Of a DNA stretch of 64,000 bases, positions 32,423 through 41,454 are shown piece after piece. The notes below the pieces were generated by a model, which saw only the letters and a list, made by a program, of their open reading frames with translations, did not search any database and was not told the origin of the DNA. The stretch's first letter is position 1. Every line of letters starts with the position of its first letter. The stretch is from Ruegeria sp. HKCCD7303 (GTDB lineage: Bacteria; Pseudomonadota; Alphaproteobacteria; Rhodobacterales; Rhodobacteraceae), in assembly GCF_013111185.1 (NCBI RefSeq), contig NZ_WVRE01000004.1, forward strand, positions 310,001-374,000, in the 5' to 3' direction. A program made the position numbers and the translations under genes.

Positions 32423-33445
32423 ATGGCACTGCCACCGATGATTTCAGCGAAGGCGCTTGGTGCGATGCCGCAGTTTGTCCATGAGGTCGCTGGAGAAAAA
32501 AGATTAGCGAAGGCCATGGATGTCGCTGACCTTCCACATCACTTTATCGAAGAACGGTCGGGATACATTTCCGAGCATTCGCTGGCGACATTCGTCGAGG
32601 AGGCGGTTCGATTGGCGGGCCATCAAAACATTGGCTTGCTTTGGTCTCCTTACCTAACGGTCGCAGACTACGGGCTTTGGGGAGAGTATGTCCTGTCCGC
32701 GCCTACGTTGGGTAACGCGCTACGTCGCGCAACATCGGTTATGCCTTTGCACTCATCAGTTGATCGTGCATGGCTGGAAGCCTCTGGCCGACGTTCGCGC
32801 TATTGCTACAAATTCGGAATGCCGGAGCACCCCGCTTACGCCGATATAGCTTTTTCCGCGATCGGCGTTTTCCTAAGTATTTTTCGCGAGTACCTAGGTA
32901 AGGAATGGACGCCTACGGCAGTTCTCTTGGATTTTGCAAAAGTACCGAACTCGGTCGAAGTCGAAGACACATATGGGTGTCCCATAGTTTGGAACGCACC
33001 AAGGTTGGGTGTGGAATTCGAAAGCTCATTGCTTTTGGTCGAGAACAGAAGGCAATATCGCGTTCGCGGTTTTGTGACGGTTGACGATGTTGCGAGGGAA
33101 CGCGTCGGCGGACCACCTGAAACAATGGCTGGTCGGGTTGCCGCAATAGCCCGACAGCAACTCCACCACAAAGAAATCTCGGTTGATGCAACCGCTCGCG
33201 CACTCGGGCTTGGTGTTCGCGCTCTTCAAAGGAAGCTCGAGGAAGAAGGCGCGCAATTCCGTCGCATAGTAACCGATGTTCGCGTAAGCCGGGCGAAAGA
33301 GTTACTTTCATTGCAGTCTGGCACCATCGCCGATATTGCTACTGCGCTTGGATACGAGACAGCCAACAACTTCAGCCGTGCATTTAAGACCGCCACTGGT
33401 GTCTCGCCATCTGAGCACCGAATTCTTGGGCGCGATAGGTTCTAA
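32423..33445 (+). CDS. AraC-family transcriptional regulator (OruR/ArgR-like N-terminal domain)
   Basis: A 340-residue regulator. The N-terminal ~200 residues are the arabinose-binding-like domain of the AraC/OruR type (HHFIEERSGYISEHSLATFVEEA and onward). The last ~100 residues form the double helix-turn-helix (ISVDATARALGLGVRALQRKLEEEG, then IADIATALGYETANNFSRAFKTATGVSPSEHR). The start at the ATG at 32423 is set by GGAGAAC; the frame extends further upstream without support. It is divergent from the DUF1254 pair. Confidence 0.87.
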   Translation: MALPPMISAKALGAMPQFVHEVAGEKRLAKAMDVADLPHHFIEERSGYISEHSLATFVEEAVRLAGHQNIGLLWSPYLTVADYGLWGEYVLSAPTLGNALRRATSVMPLHSSVDRAWLEASGRRSRYCYKFGMPEHPAYADIAFSAIGVFLSIFREYLGKEWTPTAVLLDFAKVPNSVEVEDTYGCPIVWNAPRLGVEFESSLLLVENRRQYRVRGFVTVDDVARERVGGPPETMAGRVAAIARQQLHHKEISVDATARALGLGVRALQRKLEEEGAQFRRIVTDVRVSRAKELLSLQSGTIADIATALGYETANNFSRAFKTATGVSPSEHRILGRDRF

Positions 33446-33525
33446 ACCTTCTGAAACCGCTCCAGTACCACCGACTGCTTCGTCCGCATTGCATACATTG
33501 GGCGTTATTAACTGAATGTCCGCAT

Positions 33526-33550
33526 CGAGCCCAGAACGGAAGTTTTGGCG
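33526..33550. repeat. degenerate intergenic repeat, copy B
   Basis: GAATGTCCGCATCGAGCCCA and the following GAACGGAAGTTTTGG lie in the 212-bp gap between the AraC and cyclase genes, with GACTGCTTCGTCCGCATTGC at 33473. The similarity to copy A (GACTGCTTCGAGCCCAAAGC) is partial. Confidence 0.4.
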
Positions 33551-33657
33551 ACCCTGGCTATTCCCTCAAATTCGCTGACAAGAAACTCAACCTCTCTTAC
33601 GCAATATCTGTATGATATGTTGGATCAACTTTTCCAACTGCAGAACGCTAGTCTGAG

Positions 33658-34992
33658 ATGAACCCAGTTGAAACCAAGTACGCCAAAAGCGGGGATACTC
33701 ACATCGCTTACCAGGTGGTCGGTGAAGGTGACTTAGATGTAGTTTATGTGCCTGGTTGGGTTTCTCATGTGGAGCTTTGCTGGGAGGAACCGACGCTAAA
33801 CCGTTTCTTGTCCAGAATTGCGTCGTTTGCGAGATTGATCCTTTTTGACAAGCGTGGAACTGGCCTTTCAGACAGGGTTTCAAACGATCAACTGCCTACG
33901 CTTGAAGAACGCGCTGACGATTTGCTTGCGGTTATGGATGCTGCAAACTCGTCGCGCGCGGCACTGATCGGTTTTTCAGAAGGTGGCAACCTAGCCGCTT
34001 TCTTTGCCGCATCACACCCTGAACGAACATCTGCGCTTGTTATGTTTGGCGCATTCGGCAAGCGCATATGGAGCCCGGAATATCCCTGGGCGCCCACTCC
34101 TGAAGAACGTCAAAAGGACTATGAGTTCGTCGAACGAGAGTGGGGTAACTTGATGGACTTGGAGCACTATGCGCCCAGCAAGGCCAATGATGAGGCATTT
34201 ATGCGACGGACATGCGCATACCTAAGGAGAAGCGCCAGTCCCGGTGCGGCTGTGACTCTTCTTAAGATGAATACCGAGATAGATTTGACCAATGTTCTCC
34301 CCGCCGTCCACGTGCCAACTCTCGTGTTGCACCGCACTGGTGATCGAGACGCGCATATAGAAGAAGGGCGTTGGATTGCAGATCGGATTTCAGGCGCCCA
34401 GTTCAAGGAGCTGCCCGGGGAAGATCATTTTCCCTGGGTTGGAGACTCCGAAAGGATCATTGAAGAAATTCAGGCCTACGTCACCGGTGAGAAACCCCTC
34501 CTTCCGAGCGAACGAGTTTTGGCGACTATTTTGTTTACCGATATTGTTGGATCTACGGATCTTGCCCATCAATTGGGTGATGCTGCGTGGAAAGACCTGC
34601 TTAACCAACATGACCAACTGTGTGCTCAAGCCATCACTGAGCATAATGGGCGACTGGTAAAAGGAACCGGTGACGGACTGCTTGCAACCTTTGATGGTCC
34701 TGGCAGGGGCATATCATGCGGAAAGAAAATCGTTTCCATCGCTCGTGATTTGGGGCTTTCTGTCCGCTGTGGCTTGCATACAGGGGAATGTGAGCTTCGC
34801 GGCGACGAAATAGCAGGTGTGGCTGTCCATCTAGCCGCCCGCGTATCAGCACTAGCAGAAGCCGATCAATTGCTCGTCTCCAGAACCGTGCGAGACTTGG
34901 TTGCCGGCTCAGGCCATAACCTGAGGGATGAGGGCGAACATCTGCTTAAGGGGTTTTCGGAGAAGTGGTCGATCTATTCGGTTCATCTCTAG
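33658..34992 (+). CDS. alpha/beta-hydrolase fused to class III nucleotide cyclase
   Basis: A 444-residue two-domain protein. Residues about 8-270 form an alpha/beta-hydrolase with the oxyanion region VYVPGWVSHVE, nucleophile elbow GFSEGG near residue 105 and a late catalytic His in GEDHFPWVGD. Residues about 280-440 form an adenylate/guanylate cyclase domain (ILFTDIVGSTDLAHQLGD, KGTGDGLLATFDG, GVAVHLAARV), with both metal-binding Asp residues. The hydrolase part could sense or cleave a small ester or lactone, with cAMP as output. That link is inference. Confidence 0.87.
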   Translation: MNPVETKYAKSGDTHIAYQVVGEGDLDVVYVPGWVSHVELCWEEPTLNRFLSRIASFARLILFDKRGTGLSDRVSNDQLPTLEERADDLLAVMDAANSSRAALIGFSEGGNLAAFFAASHPERTSALVMFGAFGKRIWSPEYPWAPTPEERQKDYEFVEREWGNLMDLEHYAPSKANDEAFMRRTCAYLRRSASPGAAVTLLKMNTEIDLTNVLPAVHVPTLVLHRTGDRDAHIEEGRWIADRISGAQFKELPGEDHFPWVGDSERIIEEIQAYVTGEKPLLPSERVLATILFTDIVGSTDLAHQLGDAAWKDLLNQHDQLCAQAITEHNGRLVKGTGDGLLATFDGPGRGISCGKKIVSIARDLGLSVRCGLHTGECELRGDEIAGVAVHLAARVSALAEADQLLVSRTVRDLVAGSGHNLRDEGEHLLKGFSEKWSIYSVHL

Positions 34993-35186
34993 ACATACGG
35001 TTTTTTGCAAACTTTCGAAGTATTCAGAGCCGCAGCGAACGCCGCCTTCGTCCCGCAACTCAGTCATTCGCCAATTTCTGGCTAGCGTCTGGTTTTCATG
35101 AAAGCGGTCGCCCAAATCAAAAATCGGAAATTTCAGACAAGCAACGGCCGCTTAGCGCGCGACAGCAGTCATCTGACAAAATGACT

Positions 35187-35222
35187 CGGATGACTGCCTT
35201 GAGGCCCAAAGCGGCCTTCAGA
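35187..35222. repeat. degenerate intergenic repeat, copy C
   Basis: GATGACTGCCTTGAGGCCCA followed by AAGCGGCCTTCAGAG lies in the 255-bp gap between the two cyclase genes. It shares GACTGC, GAG and CCCAAAGCGGCC with copy A at 28561-28583, in the same spacing within one base. Confidence 0.5.
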
Positions 35223-35247
35223 GCAACCGTCGCCAATGCCTGCTATT

Positions 35248-36555
35248 CTACTCTGCATTGTCGAAAGTCATCCGGAAAACCTCAACTGGTTCGCGGATAC
35301 CTTTGAGCGTGACCTCTCCTGCTGAAACCGACGGGAATTCCTCTTCCACGGCGATCGCCGCGCGGGTGCTGAGCAGTATCTCACCGTCCTCGGCCATATC
35401 GCAGAGACGTGCCGCCACGTTGATCGCAGTGCCCGAGGCGGTGTAGTCTGATCGATCTTCATACCCGACCATGCCTACAGTTGCATATCCGAGCGATACG
35501 CCCACGCCAAACCCAAGTCTATGACCAAGCCGCTTCCATTGCTTGGACAACTCAACCATTTTAGCGCGCATCGCGACCGCGAGCCTAACCGCGTCACCGG
35601 CAGGGTCCTCGCAGGGCAACGGGTCGTTAAACAGCACCATAATCCCGTCGCCCATGCGGTGGTCGACGCCCGCTCCATGCGCGTTGATCAGCTTCCCCAT
35701 TTCCTCGTGATAGGTCTGCAACACCTCGATGGTTTCTTCGGGTTCCGCAGTTTCGCAAAATGCCGTGAACCCACGAATGTCACAAAAAATAACACCCAAA
35801 AGGGAGCGATGGCTTTTCAACAAGGCCTCAGAGCCTGAGGAGATCACCGTGTCGGCGACAGCGTTTGGAAGAAAGCGTTTAAGACGGCTCATTCGCTCAA
35901 TCTCGCCTACCTGTTCCTCGACGCGGTCTCCAAGTTCTGCATTCAGCTTTTCCAAGGCTCTAAACTGTCGCGCGTTTTCGATGGCGATGACGGCTTCGGT
36001 GGCAAAGTTATCGACCAAAAGCAGGTCGTCAGGTGCGAATTTGCCGACCTCTCGTCGCAGCAGAACCAGATTGCCAAGAGATTTCCCCTGCGAAACAAGC
36101 GGGACGAACACACGCGACAGGATACCATCGACGTCCACCAATTTTATCGCATCCGCATGCCTGGATTTGTAGAACTCCGTCTCGCGTATATCAGGTTCTT
36201 CGACGATCCGACGCGTTTTGACGCTTTTGTAAGGTGCAAATTCTCGGCCGACTTGAAAGACGTTGCCGACCTTCATCATAGTAGTCGCTTCCCCCGTGGC
36301 AGCAGCAATTTTCCATTCGGTATGGTCCTCATTGATCAAAACCACAAAGGTCATCGGAGCACTACACAACCGCGCTGCGTTTTCTACGATTGTCTGAAAA
36401 ACTGGCGTCTCATCGTCGCGGCTTTGGCTTATGACAGTCAGGATTTCCCGCGTCGCGGCCTCACGGTCACGCGCTCGAACAAGTTCGGCTCGAAGGGTTT
36501 GTTCATAAGCGTTGTCCTGTGAGTCCGGCACAATTTGCCCTCGGTTCCTGATCAC
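35248..36555 (-). CDS. GAF-domain class III adenylate/guanylate cyclase
   Basis: A 435-residue soluble cyclase. An N-terminal coiled coil (about 12-45) leads into a GAF domain (about 48-200). A second coiled linker (RALEKLNAELGDRVEEQVGEI near residue 200-222) joins a cyclase domain (about 245-430) with metal-binding VIFCDIRGFTAF and RMGDGIMVLFND and the substrate region YTASGTAINVAARL. The architecture matches many alphaproteobacterial adenylate cyclases. It converges on the hydrolase-cyclase gene with a 255-bp gap. Confidence 0.9.
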   Translation of the reverse strand: MIRNRGQIVPDSQDNAYEQTLRAELVRARDREAATREILTVISQSRDDETPVFQTIVENAARLCSAPMTFVVLINEDHTEWKIAAATGEATTMMKVGNVFQVGREFAPYKSVKTRRIVEEPDIRETEFYKSRHADAIKLVDVDGILSRVFVPLVSQGKSLGNLVLLRREVGKFAPDDLLLVDNFATEAVIAIENARQFRALEKLNAELGDRVEEQVGEIERMSRLKRFLPNAVADTVISSGSEALLKSHRSLLGVIFCDIRGFTAFCETAEPEETIEVLQTYHEEMGKLINAHGAGVDHRMGDGIMVLFNDPLPCEDPAGDAVRLAVAMRAKMVELSKQWKRLGHRLGFGVGVSLGYATVGMVGYEDRSDYTASGTAINVAARLCDMAEDGEILLSTRAAIAVEEEFPSVSAGEVTLKGIREPVEVFRMTFDNAE

Positions 36556-36931
36556 ATTTCAACATGGATATCACACAAGGCTTGCGAGACCAGAGAATTG
36601 CAGAGCGGACGCCAGGCGGAGGCAGGTTTGTCCGCACAGCAGACATAGTCGTTTTACGACACAAAGTCTGGTTCCGTTCTTTAGCGGACATCCAGGAAAA
36701 CTGCTCAAGACAGAGAGTATCTGGTCCCCATCGAGCCACCCCGCTGAAACATGGTCAGCTTTTGTTCTTCAAAACTTTCAATTTCTTATCATCTTTCTGT
36801 GACCGGATAGCTTACCCTGAACTGGTCGCGGAGCATGCGAAAGATGAACTTGGCCTTGTGACTTATAGTCAAAGGTTCATTCGAAATTCTAAGACTGTTC
36901 CACTTGCTGGAGCAAGTTGATCGCCAGGTGT
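36556..36931. other. gap between cyclase and amine-oxidase genes
   Basis: No recognisable gene. A plus-strand frame (36564-36920) is open, but it has no ribosome-binding site and no family resemblance I can name. Fragments of the GGACAT-type repeat appear around 36617-36700 (TTTGTCCGCACAGCAGACAT, then TTAGCGGACATCC). The stretch is visibly more AT-rich near 36770-36810 and marks the left edge of the amine island. Confidence 0.4.
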
Positions 36932-38197
36932 TCAGCGTAGCTGCGCCAACACATCTTCCGCGGCCCTTAATCCTTCTAGGTGGGCTCCGCTGACCGAGCA
37001 TTGTTGGTTAGGATGTGTAGCTTCACCGGCGAAGTGCACCCGCTCAGCATGAGACTGGCGTAAGACAGCGCGTTTGTTGTGGCCTCCCGGCTTGGCTCCA
37101 GCGTAAGAACCACGCACATAGGGTTCATTTCGCCAAGCGGTAGCGTGGCCTTTGATGAAGGCTTTTCTGACTGTTGTGCCGAAAAAGCCAACCAATGTTT
37201 CGAGCGCGTGCTCTATGGCGCTTTCAGGCCCCGCGTCCTGCAAAAGTCTGGAAAAGCTTCCAGAACTTTCAAAGCTGGTAAGGCCGGTGTTTGCGATGTT
37301 GCAAAGAAAACCGCCTCCGCGGGCTACCCCGTTGGCGTCGGGTTCTAAGTGGTACGTCAACCAAGTATCGGGTTGCACTGGCAAAGCTCCGGAGCGGAAA
37401 AGGAGGCCAGCGTGATTGTAGTCTCCCATAGTGATGAGCTCGAGCGCTGAGCGTCGGTCGGATTCTAGCGGGGGATCAAAGTGGATGATGTCTTCGGCTA
37501 GGACGCCGACGGAAACTGTAACAATTACGGTTCGAGCTTTGATCTTGCCAGTGGCCGTAGTTATCTGCACCCCTTCAGTGAGAGATTTTATTTCTGTGAC
37601 CGGAGTGGCCAATTTAATTGGCAGCCCCTTTGCAGTGCATGCAATTAGGTGTCCGAAGCCTTCGCGACAAAACCAATCGTCTCCGCCCTCCCAGGCACTG
37701 ATGTCTCGCAGAGATGTATCCGGCAAATCTCTGGCAATCGACAAGGCAAATGTCATCGCTGCCGTGAACGACCAATGCCCTTTGTTCTGCCAAATGTCTG
37801 CCAAGGACCGGTCTGTTGGAATTCCGGTACTTGCTTCAATTTCTGCATCGATGCGCGCCGCTTCAGTGATCGCGCTATGAAGCTCGTCGACTTCGTCCCA
37901 CAGAACAGCGTCATCCTCCAAGCCATATGTCACCGCGTTGTCTGGGGCTGCATAGAGATCAAGGCCGAGTGCGAGACCTGGAGCTTTCAGAGCGTTTGCA
38001 TGTTCGGTATGCATCCAGTGCGCACCCATGTCGAACGGGACGCCAAAGATTTCCGTGTCCGTGTGTGTGCGCCCCCCGACGCGGTTGGATGCCTCGATGC
38101 AGACTACTGAGAGTCCCGCGGATTTGAGAGCGTGAGTAGCTGCAATTCCTGCTGCTCCGGCGCCAACGACAACGACGTCAAAGTCGTGAACTTTCAA
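36932..38197 (-). CDS. flavin monoamine oxidase family protein
   Basis: A 421-residue FAD-dependent amine oxidase. The dinucleotide-binding motif VVVVGAGAAGIAATHAL and GGRTHT at residues 8-45 are canonical, and the C-terminal FAD region HFAGEATHPNQQCSVSGAHL near residue 388 is present. It oxidises a primary, secondary or polyamine substrate to an imine with hydrogen peroxide release. It lies 127 bp downstream of the 87-residue gene on the same strand and may be the last gene of the Rieske operon. Confidence 0.88.
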   Translation of the reverse strand: MKVHDFDVVVVGAGAAGIAATHALKSAGLSVVCIEASNRVGGRTHTDTEIFGVPFDMGAHWMHTEHANALKAPGLALGLDLYAAPDNAVTYGLEDDAVLWDEVDELHSAITEAARIDAEIEASTGIPTDRSLADIWQNKGHWSFTAAMTFALSIARDLPDTSLRDISAWEGGDDWFCREGFGHLIACTAKGLPIKLATPVTEIKSLTEGVQITTATGKIKARTVIVTVSVGVLAEDIIHFDPPLESDRRSALELITMGDYNHAGLLFRSGALPVQPDTWLTYHLEPDANGVARGGGFLCNIANTGLTSFESSGSFSRLLQDAGPESAIEHALETLVGFFGTTVRKAFIKGHATAWRNEPYVRGSYAGAKPGGHNKRAVLRQSHAERVHFAGEATHPNQQCSVSGAHLEGLRAAEDVLAQLR

Positions 38198-38324
38198 TGC
38201 TTTCGCTCCAGAAATGAGATTGGCATGAGAGATGGTTTTCGGAGTGGGTTTGCGCTTTCCTTACATTTTGAGAATTTACAAGGATTTGAGTTATCCAAGG
38301 ATTTTGTCGTTTGCGCGGAAGCAG

Positions 38325-38588
38325 TCATTGATTGGTTCTTGAGTTTAGATTGCAAACGAATTCTGGAATTGAAACGCCCTCGTATCTAGCCAGATCGAGC
38401 GGATCTTCCGTGTCAAGCTTGCTGCATCTTCGGTAGATTTCCAGCATCTCGGCAGAAAGCTCGCCGCTCTTAAAAAAATACATCGCGGCAGCATATCTTG
38501 TGGCGCCAGAGCCAGGTTTTCCGATGGCTGTTACCAGGAACTGCGTTTGAGCTTCTGCTTCCTCCACTTTGAATATACCTTTAGTCAC
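38325..38588 (-). CDS. small uncharacterised protein downstream of Rieske oxygenase
   Basis: An 87-residue protein of no family I recognise (MTKGIFKVEEAEAQTQFLV). No signal peptide or membrane segment is visible; mixed alpha/beta character is likely. Its start overlaps the Rieske oxygenase stop by four bases, so it is translationally coupled and may form a subunit or assembly factor for that enzyme (inference). Confidence 0.65.
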   Translation of the reverse strand: MTKGIFKVEEAEAQTQFLVTAIGKPGSGATRYAAAMYFFKSGELSAEMLEIYRRCSKLDTEDPLDLARYEGVSIPEFVCNLNSRTNQ

Positions 38589-39805
38589 GATTTCGGCTCA
38601 GCGGACATCGCATCATTCAACGCGGCAACTTCATCTTCTCCAGGCGCTGATTCAGAGTTGTAGATTGGCAGAATGTTCCTGAGATGGTCATGATGAGAGC
38701 GCACGCCGTACTCGAGATCAGAAAGATAGAAGCCTTCAAACGCCTCCGAAGCCATGGCTTCGTTGGACCATATCGTGAGCTGAATATCTTCTTCCACTGT
38801 CTCTCGATCAATCCGGGCGGCAAGGTAGCGTGCCGCTCTTTGTTGGCGGTCTTCGTTCGGGTTTCGGTATGTCGCGCTCCGTAGAATGGATTTATCCGTC
38901 GTGATCGGAAACTCTTGATAAAAGAGGGTCGTCTCAGGTGTGACGGCTATGACCGCATTTGGAAAAATGCCGTAGTAAAGCCAAGTTTTGTGCAAGTGTT
39001 CTGGCAGGTGAGGCTGTGGTTTAGTGAATTTCTTGTAGTTGCGAACGGCCCACCTCCGGCCCTTTGTCGGAGTGAATTTTCCGTCAGAACGTGAGATACC
39101 ATCGACATATGGTTCGTCTGAATAGGTCGAGCCATACAGATCCTGAAGGGCAGGGTGCGCGAGCGGGACATGATACCCTTCGTTGTCGACATCTCTGATC
39201 GATTTCCAGTTTACAGGAGTCTCCTCGGTCCAGATTCCGTCCGTCGGGACATGTTCGGCCATTTTGTAGGCAGAGACTTCCTGTTCAATCGGGGCTAGCA
39301 GTTCGGCTACTGATGGCTGGGGTCCAGGTTTGAATCGGACGAAGACAAAACCCTGCCAGATTTCCATTTCAATCTCTTTCAGGCCAAACTCGTGCTTGTC
39401 TAGATCGGGGAACGACTCTGGACGGGCGGCGCCGCGTAGCGTTCCATCAAGATTGTAAACCCAGCCGTGAAATGGGCAGACTAGAGCGTTTGCACATTTT
39501 CCTTGCTCTTTCGAGACCAGCCGAGAACCGCGGTGACGACAAACGTTTAGAAACGCGCGGATGTCCGAGTTGCTGTCCTTCAAGATCAGGGCGCGCTCAC
39601 CGCACATGTCAAAACATAGAAAATTACCGGGTTCCGGAACATCCGAAACATGGCACGCGATTTGCCAATGCGTTTTGAAAAGTTCGCTCTTCTCAAGTTC
39701 AAGAAGGGCATTGCTGTGATAGCACCAACCGGGCAACCCGCGACGGTCCCAATTGGTAGGAATTTCTGTGTTTCTTACTTCGTCGCGCATCGGAACAACC
39801 CGCAT
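38585..39805 (-). CDS. Rieske non-heme iron oxygenase, alpha subunit
   Basis: A ~406-residue ring-hydroxylating-type oxygenase. The Rieske cluster ligands are C89-R-H91 and C110-P-F-H113, and the mononuclear iron site is in DVDNEGYHVPLAHP near residue 205 with the bridging Asp. This fold includes carnitine, glycine betaine and stachydrine demethylating oxygenases as well as aromatic dioxygenases. Given the neighbours an N-demethylase is likely. No ferredoxin reductase gene is nearby. The start is uncertain: ATG at 39805 or 39790, or GTG at 39883, all without a clear ribosome-binding site. Confidence 0.85.
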   Translation of the reverse strand: MRVVPMRDEVRNTEIPTNWDRRGLPGWCYHSNALLELEKSELFKTHWQIACHVSDVPEPGNFLCFDMCGERALILKDSNSDIRAFLNVCRHRGSRLVSKEQGKCANALVCPFHGWVYNLDGTLRGAARPESFPDLDKHEFGLKEIEMEIWQGFVFVRFKPGPQPSVAELLAPIEQEVSAYKMAEHVPTDGIWTEETPVNWKSIRDVDNEGYHVPLAHPALQDLYGSTYSDEPYVDGISRSDGKFTPTKGRRWAVRNYKKFTKPQPHLPEHLHKTWLYYGIFPNAVIAVTPETTLFYQEFPITTDKSILRSATYRNPNEDRQQRAARYLAARIDRETVEEDIQLTIWSNEAMASEAFEGFYLSDLEYGVRSHHDHLRNILPIYNSESAPGEDEVAALNDAMSAEPKS

Positions 39806-40256
39806 AGTTTTGGTTTGGTCAGTTTGGGTCTCAGATGGGGACAGTATCCAGGAGTGAAAATTTGGCCTTGCTGGATCCGCCACTCTTCGACTGAGTGTAG
39901 GTGTCGCTTAAATTGACTTGCTCGTCAACTTTTTCTGACTGAATGATCATTCAGAAATGTGCTGCTAGTCACGCCTGTGAGGTTTCCTTGGTCGATGGTT
40001 TTCGATTTACCTGCTCAAATCAGGTGCAAAACCAGTGATACGTAGAGATATGATCAAAATTCATTCAACCAAGCTTGACAGTGCAGATTTCAGCGGACTA
40101 CCGTTTTGAATGACCAGTCAGATAAAAACATAGCGACTTGGGGGAATGGGGTGCTTGGTGATCGCGCCGGCAACGCAGGCGCGATCATTCGAGAAGACAG
40201 ACTAGCAAACAAGGCAAGACAAATTCAGCCACCACTCAGGGAGAGGAAGCGAAGTT
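39806..40256. other. divergent control region between Rieske operon and ABC transporter
   Basis: The interval has no supported gene. It contains the operator at 39939-39954 and the leader of the transporter operon, which ends with GGGAGAGGAAG before the ATG at 40257. A plus-strand frame from 40106 has no family resemblance and overlaps the signal-peptide gene in another frame. Confidence 0.5.
39939..39954. promoter_or_regulatory. TetR/BetI-type operator, copy 1
   Basis: A perfect 16-bp palindrome CTGAATGATCATTCAG lies between the divergent Rieske and transporter operons. A 19-bp stretch including it (39935-39953) is identical to 47579-47597. It resembles BetI-family operators built on TTGAxxxxTCAA half-sites. 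Confidence 0.75.
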
Positions 40257-41366
40257 ATGAACTCAATCAGGAAAATCGCCGGAATTACAGTTATAGCAGC
40301 AACTACTACTGCAGTTTCGGGATCGGCTTACGCGCAAGAGCGTGTGTTGAAGGTTACGAATTGGGGAGAATACATCGCTGAAGACACAATCGAGAACTTC
40401 GAAAAAGAATACGGTATCAAGGTGATCTATGATCCGTATGACTCTGCCGAAGCAATTGATGCCAAGCTACTCGCGGGAAACAGCGGATATGATGTGGTTA
40501 GTCATGCCGGCAGTGATACGGCTCGTCTGATTAAGGCGGGAATTGTTGCACCGTTGGATATGTCGAAGCTGGACAATATCAAGCACATCGACCCGGCAAT
40601 CATGGAGCAGTTGTCAAGTGAATGGGATCCAGGCAACCAACACTTCATTCCTTATATGTGGGGAACGCACGGCGTCACATACAACGAAGAATTGGTGAAA
40701 GAGACGTATCCAGATGCCCCCATAGGCTCGATGGATATGGTTTTCGATCCTGTTCACATGAAAGAGCTGTCCAAGTGTGGAGTTTCATTCCTGGATTCCC
40801 CGGGCGACATCATTCCGATGGCTTTAGCGCATATGGGCCTGGATGCGAACTCCACAAACAAGAAAGACTATGAGAAGGTTGGGGAGATGTTGGCGGAAAT
40901 CAGGCCATACATCAAAACCTTCGATAACTATGCTTATCAACGGATGCCTCAGAAAGAGTTCTGTGTCTCAACCACATGGGGCCCTGACGGTCTCCTTGCC
41001 ATGTCTGGCGCAGCGGAAGCCGACACTGGTGTAGTGCTAGACTTCTTCCTGCCCGAAGGTGATCGTACAGCGCAGCTGTGGATTGATGGTTGGCTAATCC
41101 CGGAAGACGCCGCGAACAAAGAAGACGCTCATCTTTTCCTGAACTATATGATGCGCCCCGAGGTTGCGGCCAATGATAGTAACTTCACCTGGTATGCGAC
41201 CGCCAACCTGACGGCCAAGCCCATGGTTGATGAGGCTGTAACCTCCAGCCCAGCCGCGTTCCCAACATCGGATCAGGTTGCCAAGATGTACACGACTGCC
41301 GTTCTTCCTCCCAAGGTCGAGCGCTTGCAGACACGTACCTGGACTGACTTTAAGGCCGGAAACTAA
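40257..41366 (+). CDS. PotF-like periplasmic amine-binding protein of ABC transporter
   Basis: A 369-residue solute-binding protein. A signal peptide ends at about AYAQ (residue 23). The mature start VLKVTNWGEYIAEDTIENFE and the GSAxDAKLLAGNSGYDVV-like region match spermidine/putrescine receptors PotD and PotF, with the NW(G/S)(E/D)YI aromatic site retained. The ligand may be a polyamine or another cationic amine. It is the first gene of a five-gene operon and is separated from the ATPase gene by 88 bp with a hairpin, which usually allows higher expression of the receptor. Confidence 0.9.
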   Translation: MNSIRKIAGITVIAATTTAVSGSAYAQERVLKVTNWGEYIAEDTIENFEKEYGIKVIYDPYDSAEAIDAKLLAGNSGYDVVSHAGSDTARLIKAGIVAPLDMSKLDNIKHIDPAIMEQLSSEWDPGNQHFIPYMWGTHGVTYNEELVKETYPDAPIGSMDMVFDPVHMKELSKCGVSFLDSPGDIIPMALAHMGLDANSTNKKDYEKVGEMLAEIRPYIKTFDNYAYQRMPQKEFCVSTTWGPDGLLAMSGAAEADTGVVLDFFLPEGDRTAQLWIDGWLIPEDAANKEDAHLFLNYMMRPEVAANDSNFTWYATANLTAKPMVDEAVTSSPAAFPTSDQVAKMYTTAVLPPKVERLQTRTWTDFKAGN

Positions 41367-41389
41367 ATCCACTCACACCGGCAAATGAA

Positions 41390-41414
41390 GTAGCGGACCA
41401 GACCGGTTCGCTAC
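41390..41414 (+). other. stem-loop between receptor and ATPase genes
   Basis: A 10-bp stem with one G-T pair (GTAGCGGACC/GGTTCGCTAC) around the loop AGACC starts 24 bp after the receptor stop codon. No T-tract follows. Such hairpins protect the 3' end of receptor mRNA in other ABC operons. Confidence 0.7.
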
Positions 41415-41454
41415 TGCATCCCCAGATCCCGACTGGCAGACTAAGAGGCCCAAA

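Noticed and set aside
36564..36920. Plus-strand frame between the cyclase and amine oxidase genes
   Set aside because: No ribosome-binding site, unusual composition and no recognisable family; treated as non-coding.
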